A stretch of DNA of 64,000 nt from Chaetoderma sp. LZ-2023a. Taxonomy: Eukaryota; Mollusca; Caudofoveata; Chaetodermatida; Chaetodermatidae. The notes under the pieces are model-generated. The model did not search any database and was not told the origin of the DNA. It saw only the letters and a program-made list of their open reading frames with translations. Of the stretch, positions 31,620-44,400 are shown piece after piece; position 1 is the first letter of the stretch, and the number at the start of each line of letters is the position of its first letter. Location of the stretch: the NCBI GenBank assembly GCA_034401795.1, contig CM067370.1:66957188-67021187 (forward strand), written 5' to 3'. The translations under genes and the position numbers were made by a program.

Positions 31620-34045
31620 GGGGTGTGGGTGGGGGGGGAGGCATATGCCGTCTTCTGATGGCTCTTGTTCTTGGGGACTAGGGGTATTGGAGATTTTCTC
31701 AAATTGGAGGATGCTATGAGGTTGGCACATAACTGTCTAGCCCGGATAGTCCCAAGGACCTTGCTGGAATGACGTCGTATGATCTTAGACAATATAAACC
31801 CAGGTGTTGAAATGCATAGAGCCTTGGAGTCCGCTCTGATGATAGGCCCAGGGTTGTTTGGGGGTGTTGCCAGAACCTTGGTTACGAAAGCTGTGACTTT
31901 GTATGCAGAACAGGCCTTAAATCAGTGTTGGCAAAAAAACTAAGAAGGCTACACTATTCTAGTCTCATCGACAGGAATGATAAAGACAGGCAAATGTCAG
32001 CCTTCCATCCCATGGGCAGTGCCCCAAGGGAGCTGTGGCTAAGAGGGGCCAATGTAGCTACTCCTATTCAAGTAATTCTCGGCGTAAGAGACTATGTTGG
32101 AGAGAGGGTGGTTGAACTCCATGCCTCTGAACAAGTTCATGAAGTCACCAACATTGCAGATGGAAATGGTGGTGTGGGTGATGGCAAGCTCTAGGCAGGG
32201 GCTGTGGGCAGCTTCAATATATTTTTAAAATGCATACTTCCATATTCCGATGAGGAGAATTTCCAGAAATTTCTTCCCTTTTCTTTTCAGGACTGTGTGT
32301 CAGAGTGCAGCGTGTTGCCGTTTGAGTTAGCAACTACTCCCAGGGTTTTCACCTGAGTAGAACTCTGGTGACCAGAGTGGAACTCGTAGTAATGCCTTTT
32401 CTTCACAAGAAACATATAGCATTTCATACCTACCTAAAAGACTGACTGCTGAAGGTGGGCAATCCAGTAGTTCTGTTTAGCAATTTAGGTTATGTATTGA
32501 ACTTCCTGAATTCATTGGGTTGGATAGTCAATTTACACATGTCCGAATTGATTTCAACTCGGCAGTTTGTATATTTAGGAATATTCTTCAATCTCAACAA
32601 GTATGGCATGCCTGGCAGAGTGCAGAGCTTGCAGCATTTTCTGATATCAATCTGTTGGTGGGGGGGTCTTGACTGTCTGGCGATTTCTCAAATTGTTAGG
32701 ACTAATGGTCTCAATGGAGAAAGTAGTATGGTTCCCAGCACTGAAAAGGCTGCTGCAAATTAATCTGTTAATCTGATGTCACAGCGGTAGCAATGGGCAA
32801 GACTGTTGAGTCAAGCGATTTCAAACAAAGAACTGTTTCTTTTTCATCTCTGGTGGTGGTTATCCAAAGAGAATCTCCTTTGAAACATTCCATTGCAGAC
32901 TCCCCAGCCTCAATTATTGATCTACATGGATGCATCATCAGTCGAGTGGAGAGCGTGTTTGGAGAATCAGACACATTCAGGAATCTGGCATCAGACAGGT
33001 GCGCAAAATCACATCAATTTCTTTGAGTTGTTAGCAGTAGAACTAGCTCTACAGCAATTGGAAGCTCGAGTTACTGGCAAAATTATCCAAATCAGGACAT
33101 ATAACTCGAGAGTTGGCCTACCTTACCAACTCTGCTACAACAGACAAAGCCAAGATCTGTTACATGTCGCCAATCCCAGATCCTTAGTACTATGCAGTAG
33201 ATGCATTGGCAGCAAGTTGCATGTATACACTACAATGATTCTATTTCCAAAGGTTCTTCAAAAGATCAGGGAGAGCCAGGTACCACTGATCTCCCCTTGG
33301 TGGTCAGGCCGATCATGGTTTGTAGATCTAATGGCCCATTATGATTTGCAGGCATGTGCTTCTTCCAGATATTCTGAATTTCTCAGAACAGGGGCTCGTC
33401 ATCGACACAAGCATCCAGAGCATCCAGAGATGTTTAGATTGATCATATATAAATGTACAGCTGCTGAGTGCTTTTCTGAACAACTAGCAAGGTTTGTTGC
33501 TTCAGCCAGAAGTGATCAACTTCAAAGCATATAATTATAGGATCAGCACATTTGCAGAGTGATGTCAGGGATGAAATATTGATCCGTTTCAGGCCACTGT
33601 TCAATAAGTGGCTAATTTTTTGTGCAGTGTGTTTTAAATTATTACGTTGCCTCCTGTCTAAGAACCAATCTTAAGAATCAGTTTTCTGGTCAACGAATTG
33701 TTTGTCCTACCCTCGTTCGCCATGACCCGTTGTTGAGGGAGTAATATTCTTTCGGATGTCTTCCGATGTACAAGAAGAAGAGAGTGTCGTGTGATACCAT
33801 TTCGAGATGGACTGTTGAGAAGATTAGTCACTCATAAAATTGCCATGGATAGACAGTCTGACCGAGCTCGCGCTCTATAATGGTGTGCCCCCTAGAGGAC
33901 ATGTCTGCCACACATGCTGAATCTTCATTTAATAGCTTTTATATGCATGGAATAGTGATGTTCAAATTGGCTGCATAGATGTTATAAAGCGACATGCAGT
34001 TGCGGAGGGTTTTTCTGAGCAGGCATCAACATTCATGGGGTGACT
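31620..34045 (+). pseudogene. Decayed DIRS-like retrotransposon relic
   Basis: The domain order gag-RT-RNase H-recombinase survives in broken frames. Bases 31650-31930 carry a gag-like Ala/Gly/Val-rich part. At 32430-32763 an RT segment reads LNFLNSLGWIVNLHMSELIS, then TRQFVYLGIFFNL, matching element B's DFGWIINFKKSELTPS region. RNase H is at 32920-33110 (IYMDASSVEW, INFFELLAVELAL). The recombinase N-terminus appears at about 33430-33640 and its C-terminal end near 33880-33950. A second recombinase N-terminus follows at 33955-34035 (DVQIGCIDVIKRHAVAEGFS, then EQASTFM), matching MNVQINCVDVV of element B. No frame is intact. Confidence 0.75.
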
Positions 34046-36352
34046 GAGGTGGACATATTAGTGGTAAGAATTATTTATTCTTATAGAAACCAATACAAGA
34101 GTATGTCTGATTTTACTTCAAATAATACTTACCGGTACCACTAATACTTTACAATAAGTTCCAAACTACAACAGGCAATACTTCTGGTGCATCACGTGTA
34201 CTGGTGCAATTTGCTTACTGGTATGTACTATTATGTTAAGTGATGCCACCAACCTTGATAAAAACTTTGATCTATATTCTTGTATTCTTATGCGTCATAT
34301 ACCTGTATAGACAACCTTTACATGTATGCTATAATCATTCCAATATGGCGGCATATGGTTCATTTTGTGATGAACATAAAAAAAATAGCTTCTATACCTT
34401 TTTTCACTGAACCAGATGTTTTACTATAATGATTTTCCATTCATGCATCCTAGGAAAGTGCATCCACTACACATATTACGTATAGGACATCACCGTTCTC
34501 TTTCGCTAGTATAGCCATCAATGTGAGGTTTTCTCCTTAAATGCATTGTACGGCTTTTGCCTACCACCTACCAGGATGCTGGGTTGTGAGGGTCAATCAA
34601 TCTATATCTTTTGAAGACTGGTCCGCACTCAGTGTACAACCCATCACTACTTTCTTCGACTACTCGTCTTAAGTGTAAAAATGACTCCCATCTAATATCC
34701 AGTGGTGTCGATATTACTTTCTTCGTCTGCTATACAGTAGCAACATCGATCGCATGCACACTGGAGCGGCTGGAAGCATCCATTGTGCTATATAACTTGT
34801 GTTGTCTGGCATACCAAACATGGCCGGCCAATCTCTGTGGTATGTTTAGTATCCATCGCAGGTTGAAACTCTCTACTACTACATTTTTACTCGTGGCACA
34901 ATGTAATGGTGTGTGCCTATGATTAATAACACTTAAGCATATCTAGCTGTACCCTGTATTGTTATCTGTCCGAGATCATCAACCTGGAATTGGTCAGGAG
35001 CTGAGCACATCATATCCATTACATGGCTAGATTTAGTCTTGTAGACTCATTATACGCCTCGGTGTATTTTCCAGTATCTGAGTAGACATCATGTCTGGCT
35101 TATGCTGTTGTAGGAACTACGGTTGTTTGATGTCGATGTTGATGACCGGATCAGAAGTTTCAAGTTAACAGGAAATCGCCCATTGGTGTAAATTAAATGG
35201 CTCGAATGTTTAGTATCAAAGGATCAAGAATTATAGTGATATTGCCGATGTAGATTTTATGATATCAGGACACCAGATCTATGTGACATAGGAAGGATTT
35301 CGAATCAATGCAAAGGATTTCGGATTTATTGAAAGAAGTTGAGGAGATAGGCGGACAGGTTATGGATATGGCTGTAACTCAAATTACATTATTGGGATTG
35401 AATAATGGCAAACAATGGTGATGATCTTTCCGAATTAAACTTAAAGCTCACACGTCTCTGCTTTTTGGCCAAACTTGATCAATAGTATCAATATACCTGT
35501 GATCAAGTTATGATCAAAATTCAGATATGTCTGACTTGGTCAAAGTTGCGCGTTGCTCAGTCACCACCAAAGCTCCTCATTAACCAACCACAATAATATC
35601 GTTGATCTATCTAATGTCGTTGAAATCGTAATGAGAAAAATTACGGCCGATCAATCCAGATCTACATCGATTCAAGTTCTAGCAATTAAAGTTCTGCTCG
35701 AAAATCCAGTTCATCATTTTACAGAAGCCTTCTTCACAATCTTGCGAGAATTGAGGCACTTCCTTTTTCATCAAATCACACAACGCAAGTGCGGGAAGCA
35801 GGTTTCAGGAATGTTGTAGCTGCATGTTCCATGACGTCCTCCGACCTGCTTCAACATGGGCACATGTTAATTTCAAGTAATGTTGATGCCTGGTCTACCG
35901 TAGAAACATCGACTTCAAAAACACTAGATCGATCAATAGTTCACCGAGTTACATAGTGGGATGGACTTAGGCCGCTAGGACAGATCGAACAATTCTATAC
36001 TCTGTGGTAATCAGCTACAGCCAAGAGCCTAATTAGCATATGAATTGGGAACTACCCGATCAGATGTTTACTTCATGATCATAGGTATGGAATACATGGA
36101 CAGTGGAGCGGGAACAAATGATAACACTGGATTAACCCGTCATATCCATGTTCCCTAAATTAATTAAATCATGAATAGTCTGACGTCACACATATACTGT
36201 GACGTCACACATAGTAATATCAGTTTTCTTGCTATAGACTAGGTAATTATCAAACAAACCATGGCATACTTCATATGAAATGGAAGCTTATTAAATGCAT
36301 TGCTGAAACATCCCCTAAAATTACGGTTTATCTATATTTGATAATGTCATGT
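34046..36352. other. Stretch without recognised genes
   Basis: An 88-codon plus-strand frame at 35553-35819 (starting MLSHHQSSSLTNHN) has no recognisable domain and no splice or promoter context. No repeat family seen elsewhere in the window is evident. Confidence 0.4.
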
Positions 36353-37674
36353 TGAAGATTTCTGATGTCTATCCTGTATCTATGCTACGTATACGTTTTT
36401 ATGAGATATACTTGACTATGAAGTCTCTTCCGTTTTGGGTAAGGTTTGTATGTAAGGTTGCTGCGACAACCCACCTTACCGAGAACGAAAGAAATAGATA
36501 TCAGCTCGCCTCGTTTATAGATGAACTTTAACGATACTTATATTTGATATCCGGGCCTGATCTGACTGACTACTAGAACTTGCAGGTAAGCTACGGTGAT
36601 CTTCCGTAGTCTCCAGAGTCAACACCAAACTATGCGCCAAACTTTTGCCTTGTATTGATATCACAAGGTGATCGTTTTATTCGCTATTTTAACTATACAG
36701 TAATTCTACAAAGTCGGTAACTTTTACTGTTACCAGTTTAAGTATTTATGACAGATTCAATTTAATGTTTCCTAATCTTTCACAATGAACTAGCATTACT
36801 CCCAGCTGCTCTGGTTTGCTATACTATTCAAATTAGCTCTTGCCTACTTAAAACCATTCAGCAAGAACTTTTCAAATCAGACCAACTCTTGCCTACTTAA
36901 AGCCATTCAGCAAGAGCGTTTCACAAGGTGCGAGGCGGACCGGACCCCGAACTAAAGTTCCGTTTATATACCATTTTCGTTTCTATTCTCCCTCCATCTT
37001 GGTTTTGTACCGCCGGAGGTTGCTGTGATTCTCATTGGATTATGACATCATTTTGACCAATCAAAACCCCGACACTCCTGACTGGGGAGGACGCCTTTTA
37101 CCTAGCGCATTTGGGATTCCTGTTGGATTAGCACGTCATTTCTGACGAATGACTTGCCACAAATGACGGATGCTTATTTGATAGCAAGGCCTATTGGTGA
37201 ATTAGCTTGCCTCTAATTGCTACGTTTTCGATAGTAACTTTCGGTTGTGCCCTTTAGTGCCTACAGGAAGCCACTATGTCCATGTCCTGTCCATTACCTA
37301 TTAGTCGACAATTTGTAGAATGCTAGAGTTAATCGGTACACTAGTTACCATTGCACCCAGCTGCCTCCACTTATCTGGCCACGAGAATTCGTGGGAACCA
37401 CAGACCGCTACGTAATTAACTAAGTCCGTTTGTCATATTTATTTCCTTAATTGACTCCAACATTCCAAACTGGTGCTAATCATCAAAGGTCGTACTCGAT
37501 TCAGTTTCTGCGGATTGTACCCGCGCATTAACCGACGTATCCATTGCCAGTCATCCGGTGCTGATAATATATATCTAAAAGATAAGATGCTATAGTTGAT
37601 GCTCATGCATTCAGTGCTCATGCATTCAATCATACACGGTGACATAGTCTTTTAGCTTACCTGGTGTTCAAACA
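36353..37674 (-). repeat. Gypsy 3' LTR (1322 bp)
   Basis: It matches 44401-45874 apart from scattered substitutions, a small indel and one missing 150-bp tandem segment. The sequence just inside (37675 onward) shows no obvious polypurine tract on the coding strand. Confidence 0.92.
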
Positions 37675-39149
37675 TGTAATTTCACTGAGGTCTTATACTC
37701 GTAAATATAAGATGTGCGCAGGGTCATGACTCCCTACGTACAGTCCGATATCTACACATGCCCCTCAACCGAAGTTAATTAACCATCTCTCTATGCCTAC
37801 AGAGAGTGACAATTAACTCGTTGTGCACTGTCAACAACCCTACACTGCCATACCAGACACCTCCAGACTATGTCACAATCATAACTACGTCATTACGTAC
37901 TTCAACAACAGTAATTAAACATGTCCGGGTAACGGAATATCATGTGCAATGACCGTCCCCGGAAACATAGGAAAACAGCATAATCCTATACAAATTACAA
38001 ACTTGTCCAGGTAATGGAATATCATGCGCAACTGACCATCCCCGGAAACACATTAATAGCATCATTAAATATAACGGTGTAATATGCTTAATATAATAAC
38101 AGCAATAACATCTTGAAGCCACAGTGCAAATACCATTACAAATCATGTGCAATTATTACTAGAATAGTATAAAGTCAATCTTCTACCCTGCGTGTCCCAT
38201 ACACAGCATATGAAATTAACGAAAATGTCATTGGGATGATTCCAATCGGTCACTAAGATCCACGTTAGGAGGTTCACCAATGTCATCATACCGCTCCACG
38301 TCGATCCAGTGGTCAGCCGTCGGGTCGATCTCAGTCCTGGCCACATGCGTTGTAAGACGCCACATTTATACAAAATAAACAATTATCACAACGAAGGAGC
38401 CCGTCGCATATGATATGAAAGAGCGTACTCCAATGCCATCGACCATCACTGGGTCGATCGCGGATAGCGGTGCTAGCGGCACGTACTTGGACTTTTGTAA
38501 AGGGTTCCAGGGTTGCATTTTTAAATGATTCACAATCCTGGACTGGTCCAGAACTCCAGTCACATCCAAGGGGGGCATTTCAATGGCTAGGCTAACTTGA
38601 GCGTATGTCCGACTATAAGACGCAACCGCCTCGAATTACCAGCCCTTCCCGCTGTACCCGCATTCACCAGACATTAATGCATACACACCACTACTCACCA
38701 CACACCAGTCTGTCAGTCGTCCGTCACAGTGTATTCCCATTGTTTCGCCGAATGTTTGCAACACAACGCCCATTTTCTTATTGGCAAATAATTAACTAGC
38801 GGTTTCTATGGAGGTTGGTAGGACCCTACACCCAACTAAGTCAAAGACTCATATCCGGTCCGTAATGCCAGTCGCCTCCAGCCCAATTGTGATATTCTTC
38901 CGAGAATCTCCCATTAATAGGCACCCACTTCGCGTACGCTATAGCCATCACCCAAGGGTAATATACCCATAATTGCATCTTGACCAGCGGTAACACCGAC
39001 GACGTTATATGCAACATCCAGGTAACAGTTGCAGGTCCATCGACCCCAATACAGTTATCCGACACGGTTACCCCTCGTCCCTTAACTCCCCCTAACATCA
39101 TACACAACCTATGGTTACACTGATTCGCAACGTACGCCTGATTCTACAC
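37675..39149 (-). other. Gypsy post-pol region with possible env-position ORFs (degraded)
   Basis: About 1.5 kb separates the end of pol from the 3' LTR, the place where env-bearing Gypsy elements carry a third gene. Minus-strand frames 39107-38841 (88 codons) and 38578-38366 (70 codons) are in different frames. The second ends in a hydrophobic run (SFISYATGSFVVIIVYFV) followed at once by a stop, which would suit a membrane anchor. A further frame (38382-38143) begins across that stop. No signal peptide, cleavage site or fusion peptide is identified and no homology is claimed. It could equally be non-coding filler. Confidence 0.35.
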
Positions 39150-39949
39150 TCATAATCGAGAGAAATACACGATGCTACGCTCACTGCGATGTTTACTGGT
39201 ACAAAGTATTAGCCAAAAAAATTGTCGCATTATAACAGCATCTATACGATCGATGAAGTCATCGTATAGGACGCGGGCAAACGCGCCAATCCTGAGTCGC
39301 TTGTTGTTGAGCTCGACATCAGGTGCATGACTGCGCTTGCGCAGAAAGTAACGAGGCGCTGGCTGCGTTTCCATTGGTTCCGGCACATCCTCGGGTACCT
39401 CCTCCAAGGTGTCCATCACTACACTCTGAGGAGTCACGTGAGTTTCCATCGGTGACTCATGGTTTCGAGTCTCACTCGGACCCGGTTGACTGATGTTATC
39501 ATCAACCATCCTACCCCTCTTGCTCACCCTTGGCTCATCATCAGAAGCTGGTCGCTTCCTACGAGCTCTCTGACCAAGGGTTGCCTTAGCGTCGGGTTTT
39601 TTTGCCCTTCGGACCTTGGGAGCATCATCATCCTTGGATGATGGCTATCTTTCGTACCCTTCGCAGGGTTACGAACAGGGCGTGGCCGTACCTTGTCCCA
39701 GCACATTTCTGAGTCGACTACGCGTAACTTAGATATATTCAGTACGCCCACCTTCCCAGACCTTTGATGCCGGACATGAGCCACCGGCCCATTGATCTTA
39801 AAGATCTCATATTCGGGGTCACTGTGAGAGGTCAACTTCATGCATTCCTCCGCCTTTACGACCACCGAATCACCCACCTTATATACACCAGCGTTTGCAC
39901 GCTTGTCAATCTGCTCATGGTGGACCTCACAAGACCTAGCAGTTTCCAT
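39150..39949 (-). pseudogene. Gypsy integrase C-terminus and pol tail, frame-broken
   Basis: Frame 39949-39524 carries an integrase C-terminal-type segment (VYKVGDSVVVKAEECMKL, HVRHQRSGKVGVLNISKLRV), a small beta-barrel-like module that in the family contacts DNA. The frame changes near the T-run at 39598-39604: downstream the neighbouring frame is the basic, natural-looking one (SKRGRMVDDNISQPG, ending near 39150). A homopolymer indel explains this, either real or an assembly error. Confidence 0.7.
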
Positions 39950-40666
39950 ACGAGCACGCAGTAAGGCATTGTTGAGACAGGTCAGTCTCTCACCTAAATC
40001 CTACGATGCGTCTGTTGGAATAGCAAACGGAAGTCTTGCCCGTCGACCATACGTCAGATAAAATGGCGCATATCCTGTCGTGGCATGACGAGTACTGCGG
40101 TAAGTGGTTAAAGCCGCACCCAATTCGTCTTCCCACGTGCGAGAAGCGTTGTTTACCCCTTTCTGGATTAAGTCCTTAAGGGTGCGATTAAACCTCTCGG
40201 TACGCCCATTAGTTTGTGGGTGGTAGGGACTCGACCTTCTATGATCGATCCCATGTTCACGGAATCTCTCCAGAGATTTAGAACAAAATTCTTTGCCCTA
40301 ATCGGTTATCACAATCTCAGGGACACCATGACGGGCGACGTATTCATTGAAGAACTTGTCCTCAACATTCTGAGACATCTTAGCCAGAATCGGATACGCT
40401 TCTGCCCACGCAGAACAGTGATCGACTATCATCATGATATACACATTACCTTTACTTGACTCTAACAGTGGACCTATCAAATCCATGCCGATTATCTGAT
40501 AATCGGCCATGGGCATCTCACTGTACCTCGGTCGAGTCGTGACAGGTCGGTTAACCTGGCACGTCGTACACGTCTCTAGCATACGTACCACGTCTTTCCT
40601 CAAAGACGTCCATACAAACGAATCTCTTACCATACCGACGGTCTTCTGCAGACCTTGGTGACCGGC
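39950..40666 (-). pseudogene. Gypsy integrase core, interrupted by stops
   Basis: Frame 40633-40298 holds the Cys pair of the zinc-binding HHCC module (CTTCQVNRP) and the start of the catalytic core (MDLIGPLLES, with the first Asp). The same frame resumes after a TAG at 40298-40300 with GKEFCSKSLERF and the PYHPQTNGRTERFNRTLKD region, containing the catalytic Glu. A further TAG is at 40001-40003. The reading frame itself is unchanged throughout. The enzyme inserts the element's DNA copy. Confidence 0.85.
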
Positions 40667-42799
40667 TCATTCATGAGCCATCCGGAGCACTTTCTCACGG
40701 AACAGGGTAGGTAACATGATTCTGGGGTACTCAGTGTCCAACGCTGAAGGCGTAATTAATGAATATAATATACCGTTCTTGACCATATACTCCTCCGGGG
40801 TGTTCTTAAACAACTCCGGGTATTCCTTGGTCTGTTCGGCACACAAATCGTCGTAGGGAATGTCAAATACCTCCAGAGGGACATGCGGTAACGCACCCTC
40901 ATCTACATCCGGTATGACAAAATGGCCTGTGTCTAAGGTGGCGATCTCCACTGGACAACGTAACCTGGACAACATGTCCGCTCGAATATTCTTCGAGCCT
41001 TGGATGTATTCAATCTTACATCCGTACTCGGCAATCAGCACTGCCCAATGCACTTTCGTGTTTTTAACCTCTCCCACAAACAAACTCTTTAGGGGTTTGT
41101 GGTCAGTGTACACGGTGAACTGCGCGCCAAATAGATAAGGCCTAAGCTTCTTCAATGCGTATATCACAGCATAAGCTTCCTTCTCTATTACAGGCCAGTT
41201 CAGCTGACTGTCCTTCAGGGTAGAGCTTACATACTGTATCACCCTTTCTATACCCTTATCATCTACCTGTACCAATATCGCACCTATCACATAGCTAGAC
41301 GCATCAGTATAAAGCTTATACGGAGCATTTAAATTCGGATAGGTGAGAACTGTCTCACTACACAGCAAGTTTTGTAATTTCTTAAACGCTTGCTGTTCCT
41401 CCTTACCCCATTCAAAAAGTTTATATTTCTTAGTCAATTCTATCAAAGGCTTAGCAATTTCGGCATAGCCTTGCACACAAGAGCGGTACTAACCTGTAGC
41501 TCCAAGGAAACTTCTCACCTCACCCACATCGCGTGGCTGTGAGATTTCTCTTATGACCTTGACCTTCTGAACCTGAGGAGCCACCCCTTGTGCCGAAACA
41601 CGATACCCCAACAAGTCCACAGACTTACGGGCAAATTCGCATTTCTTTTTCTTAACCTGCAAATTATACTCTTGAATCCTGCGCATAACTGTACGCAAAT
41701 GATGTGCATGTTCAGCTGGGTTTCTTGAATATACGACTACATCATCAACGAAAACATGCAAATATTTTCCCACGAATTCTCGGAAAATATCGTTCATTGC
41801 CCTCTGAAATACGGCACCTGAGTTGCAAAAACCAAAAGGCATCCGAACAATGTCGAACAAACCTTCACTGCAAACGAACGCTGTTTTCTCTATGTCTTGG
41901 CTGTCCATTGGTATCTGCCAATAGCCAGACTTCAAGTCCATAGTCGAAAATATCGTTGCGCCGCGCATCGAGTCAAAAATATCCGTTGTAGTCGGTAATG
42001 GATAACTGTCTTTACGACATACAGAATTCAACTTCCTGTAGTCAACACAAAATCTCATGTCCCCGCCCTTCTTAGGGACTAATGTAATGGGCGACGCCCA
42101 GGGTGATGACGACGGTCTTATGACGCCCGCTGCCAGCATTTCAGCCACTTGATTCTTGACTACATATTGCTTGGCAAGTGGTAGACGGTAGGCTTTCTGC
42201 CTTATAGGAAACGCATCTCCTGTTGGTACCATACACTTCACTTTGGGGACCAATCCTAAAGTGTTTGGACGAGCCGTATCAAAGTTATCCGCAAAGTCCT
42301 CAAGCACTTTGTCGATAGCTTTATATCCGGTCGTTTCCTTGCAACTCTCATACACATAATCTATTTGCTCCCTATAGGGGTATCTAAAGGGATATACCTG
42401 GCCAAACCATACTACTACTTTGGCCTGATAATCAATCTTCGCATTTCCCAAGTGCAAAGCATCTGCACCAAGCAAACATTCATGCCGCATTCTCGCTACT
42501 ACCGTACTCGGAATAGGACGGGCGTTACTGAATTTTACCTGGGTCTCCCCCAAAAATTCTATTGGGGAACCATTTACTGCCAAGAGCATTTTCGCTCTTT
42601 TCAATGGCCTAGCATTCAACATGCTACGCCATATATCCTTGCGAATCAAGGATGTACTAGCACCAGTATCCACTAGGGCATGCAAGTACTCACCCTGATC
42701 CGTTAGACCGTTTTTATCCATTTTCAGATGGATTAGAAACCGCTCGGTCGGTGAACTCACCAACGGTCTCCTCGGTCGTCGTTTGACGGACTCCTCCAT
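40667..42799 (-). pseudogene. Gypsy protease, reverse transcriptase and RNase H, one in-frame stop
   Basis: Frame 42799-41489 codes an aspartic protease (LVDTGASTSLI, residues 42-52) and the RT fingers and palm (YRKLNSVCRKDSYPLP, MDLKSGYWQIPMDS, catalytic VFVDDVVVYS). After a TAG at 41489-41491 the same frame continues 41476-40667 with the RT connection and RNase H (YTDASSYVIGAIL, EKEAYAVIYALKKLRPYL, VYTDHKPLKSL). A TGA at 40667-40669 separates it from integrase. The stops make a full polyprotein impossible without readthrough. Pol overlaps the end of gag in another frame (42757-42799), a usual gag-pol arrangement. Confidence 0.92.
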
Positions 42800-44353
42800 C
42801 CACTAACTACCTCGGCGTAACTGTTTTGACAGGAGGATGAGTCCTGTCCGATACCGTATGAATAACGGCCATGCTCATCCGTCCCTTCACCGGTCAACAT
42901 GAATCCATCGCGGTCCTCATATTCGTCATTACTTCTTAAACGATTGTTTATGTCCTTTCTGACATTCTGTGAACAGTCCCTCGGCGTGACAGTTCTCTCC
43001 TGCTGTCTTGGGTCGTCTAGGTCGATGTCCATATCGTCGGTGCGGGGACGCTTGATCGCCTGGCGGCCGGTTGGACGCTTTTGTTGGGTCCATGCAGGAT
43101 CGTTCTGTGGCGGATGTTCGTACTGTGGGCAGTCTCTCACGTAGTGGCCGTCTTTGCCACACCCGAAACATCTTACCGTTATGGCAGGAGTCGTCTTCCA
43201 TTTCATATATGCCCCAAAACAATTCTGGGCAGTGTGTCCCTCTCTCCTGCACTGGGAACAGGTCATCGGCGGCGCCCGTCGCGGTTGTCGGGGTCACTGG
43301 GCAGCCTGTCTGCCGACGTTCTCCCTCGGCTGTACCACTTGATGACAGTCACTTTTGTAATGGCCGACCCGGCCACAATTATAGCAGGTAATGTGCTGCA
43401 AGTCTTGTACCGTTCTGACTGGTCGGGGCGAGGGTGGGGCATGTTGCTTTGCCTGCTGGACTGTCTTCTTCGTGAGCTGGGCGGCCCCAGCCACCGGCTT
43501 CTGCTGCTGTAGCTGCATGTCACCGACCAAGCCACAGAGTCGCTCAATCATCTTGCTCTGTTGAGCAATCTGTTTTTTTAATGTTCCTACCACGCTCCAG
43601 ACCTCTTTTTCCTCGTCTGGTCCTAACATATTCACCTCCATGCTCTCCTCCTGGCGCTCCTCTATTTTCATTGCTCGGAGCAGGTCGTCACAGGTGGCTT
43701 CCTCCTCCGCAATCTCAATAGCGCGGGCCAGGGTGGTGGCCTTCTTTCGGACAATTCTCTTGCTGAGATGGTGGTCGGATAGTCCCTTGAGGTAAATTCC
43801 CATCACGGTCCGACGGTTGTCGGCGTTCTCGACAGGGTATGCTCTAGCGCTCATCTCTCTAAACCGCCTGTTGAAGGTGATGACGGTTTCGTTCCGCCGT
43901 TGCCTCACCCCCTCTAAATCGTACTTTATACGTTCACCTTCGTTGGCTGATATGAAGTTTGCCGTGATATAATCATGGATCTCAACAAATGTGACGTCTT
44001 CCCTGATCTTGCCCACTAGGAACCCATCTATGGCTCTGGACAACTGCCCTCATGCCGCTCGGGTGATGACGTAGGCTGGTATGCCCTCTAGCCGTCCCTC
44101 ATTAGCGACCCATGTTCGCCGGGTCTCATCGAGGAAGGTAATGAAAACTGATAATGATTCTTGGAAGACGGGGTTGCTCGGGGCAGACTACCTCTGTAGT
44201 TATCTTCACGGCAGCACCCGTGCGATACTCGTGATGCTGGGTGATTCTGGTGCTGTCGGCCAACTTAGCCGCGTCTAGGAATGTCTTTACACGGTCTGCT
44301 ACGTCGTTTAATACGATGGCTGAATTGGAGAGCGGCGTCTCTGGTTGGGCCAT
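42757..44353 (-). pseudogene. Gypsy gag with three CCHC zinc knuckles, broken
   Basis: The start codon is at 44353, 48 bases from the 5' LTR. Frame 44353-44126 gives the N-terminal part; a frameshift near 44140 and a TGA just upstream of 44043 follow. Frame 44043-43294 has the capsid-like region (RNETVITFNRRFREMSARAY) and one zinc knuckle (CYNCGRVGHYKSDC). A TGA at 43294-43296 interrupts the same frame, which continues 43266-42757 with two more knuckles (CSQCRREGHTAQNC, CFGCGKDGHYVRDC). Gag packages the RNA; three knuckles are more than the one or two usual in Gypsy elements. Confidence 0.85.
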
Positions 44354-44400
44354 ATACTAGTTACTCACGGTTGACTCCGGATCCTGGGTGGTGAAGCCAC

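Noticed and set aside
42899..43512. Plus-strand ORFs of 80-143 codons
   Set aside because: They lie opposite the Gypsy gag zinc-knuckle region, which is clearly coded on the minus strand.
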